Assembly: GCA_045630285.1 (NCBI GenBank)
Contig: JAZQSX010000024.1
Coordinates: forward strand, 1-6,906
Reading direction: 5' to 3'
Length of the DNA: 6,906 nucleotides
Source: RGIG3009 sp045630285
GTDB taxonomy: Bacteria > Bacillota > Clostridia > Oscillospirales > Acutalibacteraceae
The notes below the pieces were generated by a model. That model saw only the letters and a list, made by a program, of their open reading frames with translations. It was not told where the DNA came from and searched no databases. The position numbers and the translations under genes are program-made. Within the stretch, counting starts at the first letter, position 1. Each line of letters opens with the position of its first letter. Of the stretch, positions 5,495 through 6,906 are shown piece by piece.

Positions 5495-5571
5495 TCAATC
5501 GTTGAACTCTTTTTCGGAGCGGAGGACGGCGCCGGTGGCGGCGTCGATCTCGCAACGCCGTTTTCCTATCC
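5495..5571 (-). pseudogene. 3' remnant of a PepSY-domain gene
   Basis: Just after the LRR lipoprotein stop, a different minus-strand frame reads GKRR then CEIDAATGAVLRSEKEFND and a TGA stop at 5495-5497. The EIDAATGAVL-x-x-E pattern is the characteristic end of PepSY domains (consensus-like VEIDAKTGEVL followed by acidic residues), normally found in secreted or membrane proteins of Firmicutes. There is no start codon with SD for it, and upstream this frame runs into the LRR gene and meets a stop at 5609-5611, so it cannot be a complete gene. Its spacing to the terminator at 5447-5481 is that of a normal gene end. I infer a PepSY gene whose 5' part was lost or replaced when the LRR gene arrived or its 3' end was rearranged. 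Identification rests on about 20 residues. Confidence 0.65.
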
Positions 5572-6759
5572 TTATTTCGCGTACACCCACTCGGCATTTT
5601 CCAAGTAATCATTGCTTAAGCCTATCGTCATTTTCTCGCGGTCGGCTTTGCTGCCGCCGTACTGCACGGTTTTCAGCCCCTTACAGTCGTAAAACGCCCA
5701 GCCCCCAATACTCGTCACACTGTTCGGAATGGTGATACTCGTAAGCCCCCTACAGTAGGAAAACGCACTGTCCCCAATACGCGTCACACTGTTCGGGATG
5801 GTGATACTCTTCAGCCCCGAACAGCCGTAAAACGCCCAGTCCCCAATACTCGTCACGCTGTTCGGGATAGTGATACTCCACAGCCCCGTACAGCCGTCAA
5901 ACGCACCGCCCCCAATACTCGTCACACTGTTCGGGATGGTGATGCACGTCAACCCCGTGCAGTTGCTAAACGCATCACTCCCAATACTCGTCACACTGTT
6001 CGGGATAGTGATACTCTTCAGCTCCGTACAGTTCATAAACGCCTCGTTCCCAATACTCGTCACGCTGTTCGGGATGGTGATACTGGTCAGCCCCCAACAG
6101 AGCTTAAACGTTCGGTCCCCAATACGCGTCACGGGCAGCCCGTCGATTTTTTCGGGGATCACCACGCTCGTCGTACTCGTTGCACAATCGATGATCTCGA
6201 CTTTACCGCCGAATACCGTGTATGTCAACGGACCGTTATACGGCTCACCCGCCGCTGTCGTTTTCTCCGTCGGTTTCGCCGTGGTCGTATCGTTCGTTTT
6301 CGCCGTTGTCGGATTAATGACGACTGTTGTTTTCGTTGTTTTCTTTGTTCTCACGGTCGTTTTCGCCGTTGTCGGATTAACGGGCTTTCCGCAGCGTCCG
6401 CAAAATTCAGCCGCCTCCGCCAACGCTTCGCCGCAGTTCTTGCACGCCTTCACACCGTTCACCGCACCGCCGCAATACGCACAAAACGCTGCCGTCTTGG
6501 CAATCGCTTTTCCGCAATGGGCACACGCCACCGTGTCGGCAGGCTTCGTTGTCGTCACCGCACCGCCTGCCGTGGTCGTTTCGGCCTCGGCATCAGCCGT
6601 CACCGTTCCGCCGTCGGCAACCGTAGTCGTCACACCGCTTACGTCAGTCGTGACAGTCACACCACCGCCCGTGGTGGTAACACTCCCCGTTTCACCGCCG
6701 CACGCACACAGCGACAGCAGCAAACAACCGATCAGCAGCAACGCACCCAACCGTTTCAT
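5572..6759 (-). CDS. Lipoprotein with double zinc ribbon and BspA-like leucine-rich repeats
   Basis: A 395-residue surface lipoprotein. The signal peptide MKRLGALLLIGCLLLSLCA ends at the lipobox LCA-Cys20. A Thr/Gly/Val-rich linker (21-76) follows, then a double zinc ribbon: Cys79/82 with Cys93/96, and Cys106/109 with Cys120/123. A second Thr/Lys-rich linker (129-170) leads to BspA-type LRR_5 repeats (about 195-366): one degenerate unit, then six 23-residue units with the core ITIPNSVT(S/R)IG, and a cap ending SNDYLENAEWVYAK, a usual end for this family. BspA-type repeats occur in surface proteins of gut and oral bacteria and in some cases bind host or bacterial partners; the ligand here is unknown. 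A zinc ribbon outside the membrane is unusual. ATG6759 is chosen over upstream in-frame starts because of the signal peptide and GGGAG 7 nt upstream. Confidence 0.92.
   Translation of the reverse strand: MKRLGALLLIGCLLLSLCACGGETGSVTTTGGGVTVTTDVSGVTTTVADGGTVTADAEAETTTAGGAVTTTKPADTVACAHCGKAIAKTAAFCAYCGGAVNGVKACKNCGEALAEAAEFCGRCGKPVNPTTAKTTVRTKKTTKTTVVINPTTAKTNDTTTAKPTEKTTAAGEPYNGPLTYTVFGGKVEIIDCATSTTSVVIPEKIDGLPVTRIGDRTFKLCWGLTSITIPNSVTSIGNEAFMNCTELKSITIPNSVTSIGSDAFSNCTGLTCITIPNSVTSIGGGAFDGCTGLWSITIPNSVTSIGDWAFYGCSGLKSITIPNSVTRIGDSAFSYCRGLTSITIPNSVTSIGGWAFYDCKGLKTVQYGGSKADREKMTIGLSNDYLENAEWVYAK
5662..6099 (-). repeat. Tandem 69-bp repeats encoding the LRR units
   Basis: Six in-frame 69-bp units code for 23-residue leucine-rich repeats. 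The ITIPNSVT core starts at residues 227, 250, 273, 296, 319 and 342. The core DNA (plus strand CGTCACNCTGTTCGGGAT) is nearly invariant, while the parts coding the inter-core residues vary. This is a protein repeat array, not a CRISPR. Confidence 0.93.
6294..6380 (-). repeat. 24-nt direct repeat in the Thr-rich linker
   Basis: The plus-strand 24-mer beginning TCGTTTTCGCCG occurs at 6294-6317 and again at 6357-6380, 63 bp apart. It encodes the NPTTAKT motif at residues 129-135 and 149-155. An internal duplication of the linker is the simplest explanation. Confidence 0.9.
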
Positions 6760-6766
6760 AAAAACA

Positions 6767-6771
6767 CTCCC
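6767..6771 (-). promoter_or_regulatory. Shine-Dalgarno deciding the start at 6759
   Basis: GGGAG on the minus strand, 7 nt before ATG6759. It is weaker than the SDs of most neighbours but sits directly before the signal-peptide start. Confidence 0.75.
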
Positions 6772-6825
6772 TATACGTTTTCCTCTCCTGCGGCCGCCAT
6801 ACGCGCACCGCAACCTTTCCACCCC

Positions 6826-6854
6826 AGTGTACCACGCCCCACCCCCCAAAGCAA
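6826..6854 (-). promoter_or_regulatory. Extended -10 promoter for the LRR lipoprotein gene
   Basis: On the minus strand TTGCTT (6849-6854), a 17-bp spacer and TACACT (6826-6831) preceded by TGG. Predicted start near 6819, leader about 59 nt, the longest in the window. The spacer is nearly all G (two runs of six and four). TTGCTT is the same -35 as in the promoter at 3417-3445. Confidence 0.6.
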
Positions 6855-6872
6855 GTTTTTCTGCAAACTCCT

Positions 6873-6903
6873 CCCCACCCCGCACAACCCACAACGACCC
6901 CCC
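6873..6903 (-). other. Canonical G-quadruplex motif upstream of the LRR gene promoter
   Basis: On the minus strand there are four G-runs (6 G at 6898-6903, 3 G at 6888-6890, 4 G at 6878-6881, 4 G at 6873-6876) with loops of 7, 6 and 1 nt, satisfying the G3+/N1-7 rule. It starts about 19 bp upstream of the -35. Whether it folds is unknown. The right end, 6855-6906, has no gene that I can support. Confidence 0.55.
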
Positions 6904-6906
6904 GCC

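Noticed and set aside
5662..6099. Regular 69-bp repeats as a CRISPR array
   Set aside because: The period is fully in frame with a coding LRR array, and the inter-core segments are similar to each other rather than unique spacers.
6760..6894. N-terminal extension of the LRR lipoprotein to an upstream in-frame start
   Set aside because: It would bury the lipoprotein signal peptide 45 residues inside the protein and would overlap the predicted promoter. ATG6759 with GGGAG fits better.
1..6906. A coordinated defence, secretion or toxin system
   Set aside because: No nuclease, helicase, toxin, reverse transcriptase, secretion component or kinase/receiver motifs were seen. Each gene is transcribed alone, and the shared theme is limited to envelope location and zinc ribbons.

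Overview
The window looks like chromosomal DNA of a GC-rich member of the Clostridia, plausibly a gut Oscillospiraceae/Ruminococcaceae-type Firmicute; the species cannot be named. The evidence is: strong AGGAGG-type ribosome sites, sigma-A-type TTGNNN-17-TATNNT promoters, three lipoproteins with lipobox signal peptides, a DUF4854-like lipoprotein, BspA-like leucine-rich repeats of the ITIPNSVTSIG type, and several small zinc-ribbon membrane proteins. No tRNA, rRNA, transposase, phage gene or CRISPR array was seen.

Layout from left to right. (1) 1-163, minus: start of a zinc-ribbon protein with a 21-nt tandem repeat encoding APAPAPV, cut by the window edge. (2) 273-797, minus: DUF4854-like lipoprotein. 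(3) 907-2049, plus: membrane-anchored metallophosphoesterase, divergent from (2). (4) 2164-2658, minus: small two-helix membrane protein with a C-terminal zinc ribbon, flanked by two copies of the same 36-nt hairpin. (5) 2783-3388, minus: lipoprotein of unknown function. (6) 3523-4458, plus: zinc-ribbon polytopic membrane protein, divergent from (5). (7) 4514-5365, minus: ten-helix DMT/EamA-type transporter, convergent with (6) and sharing a bidirectional terminator. (8) 5495-5571, minus: apparent 3' remnant of a PepSY-domain gene. (9) 5572-6759, minus: lipoprotein with a double zinc ribbon and six BspA-type leucine-rich repeats.

The genes do not form an operon. Each of the eight has its own recognisable promoter, usually with a 16-35 nt leader, and nearly every gene whose end lies in the window has its own hairpin terminator. 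The six promoters with imperfect hexamers all carry a TGN extended -10, while the two lacking it are perfect TTGACA-17-TATAAT. Two divergent lipoprotein/membrane-protein pairs (797/907 and 3388/3523) have nearly identical start regions on the plus side.

There is no clear pathway. The common theme is the cell envelope: three lipoproteins, four membrane proteins, and four proteins with CxxC-CxxC zinc ribbons in four different topologies. I did not find a convincing new multi-gene system. The most unusual items are the extracytoplasmic double-zinc-ribbon/LRR lipoprotein, the PepSY gene remnant beneath it, the repeat-flanked zinc-ribbon gene, and the fully overlapping divergent -35 elements at 855-861.
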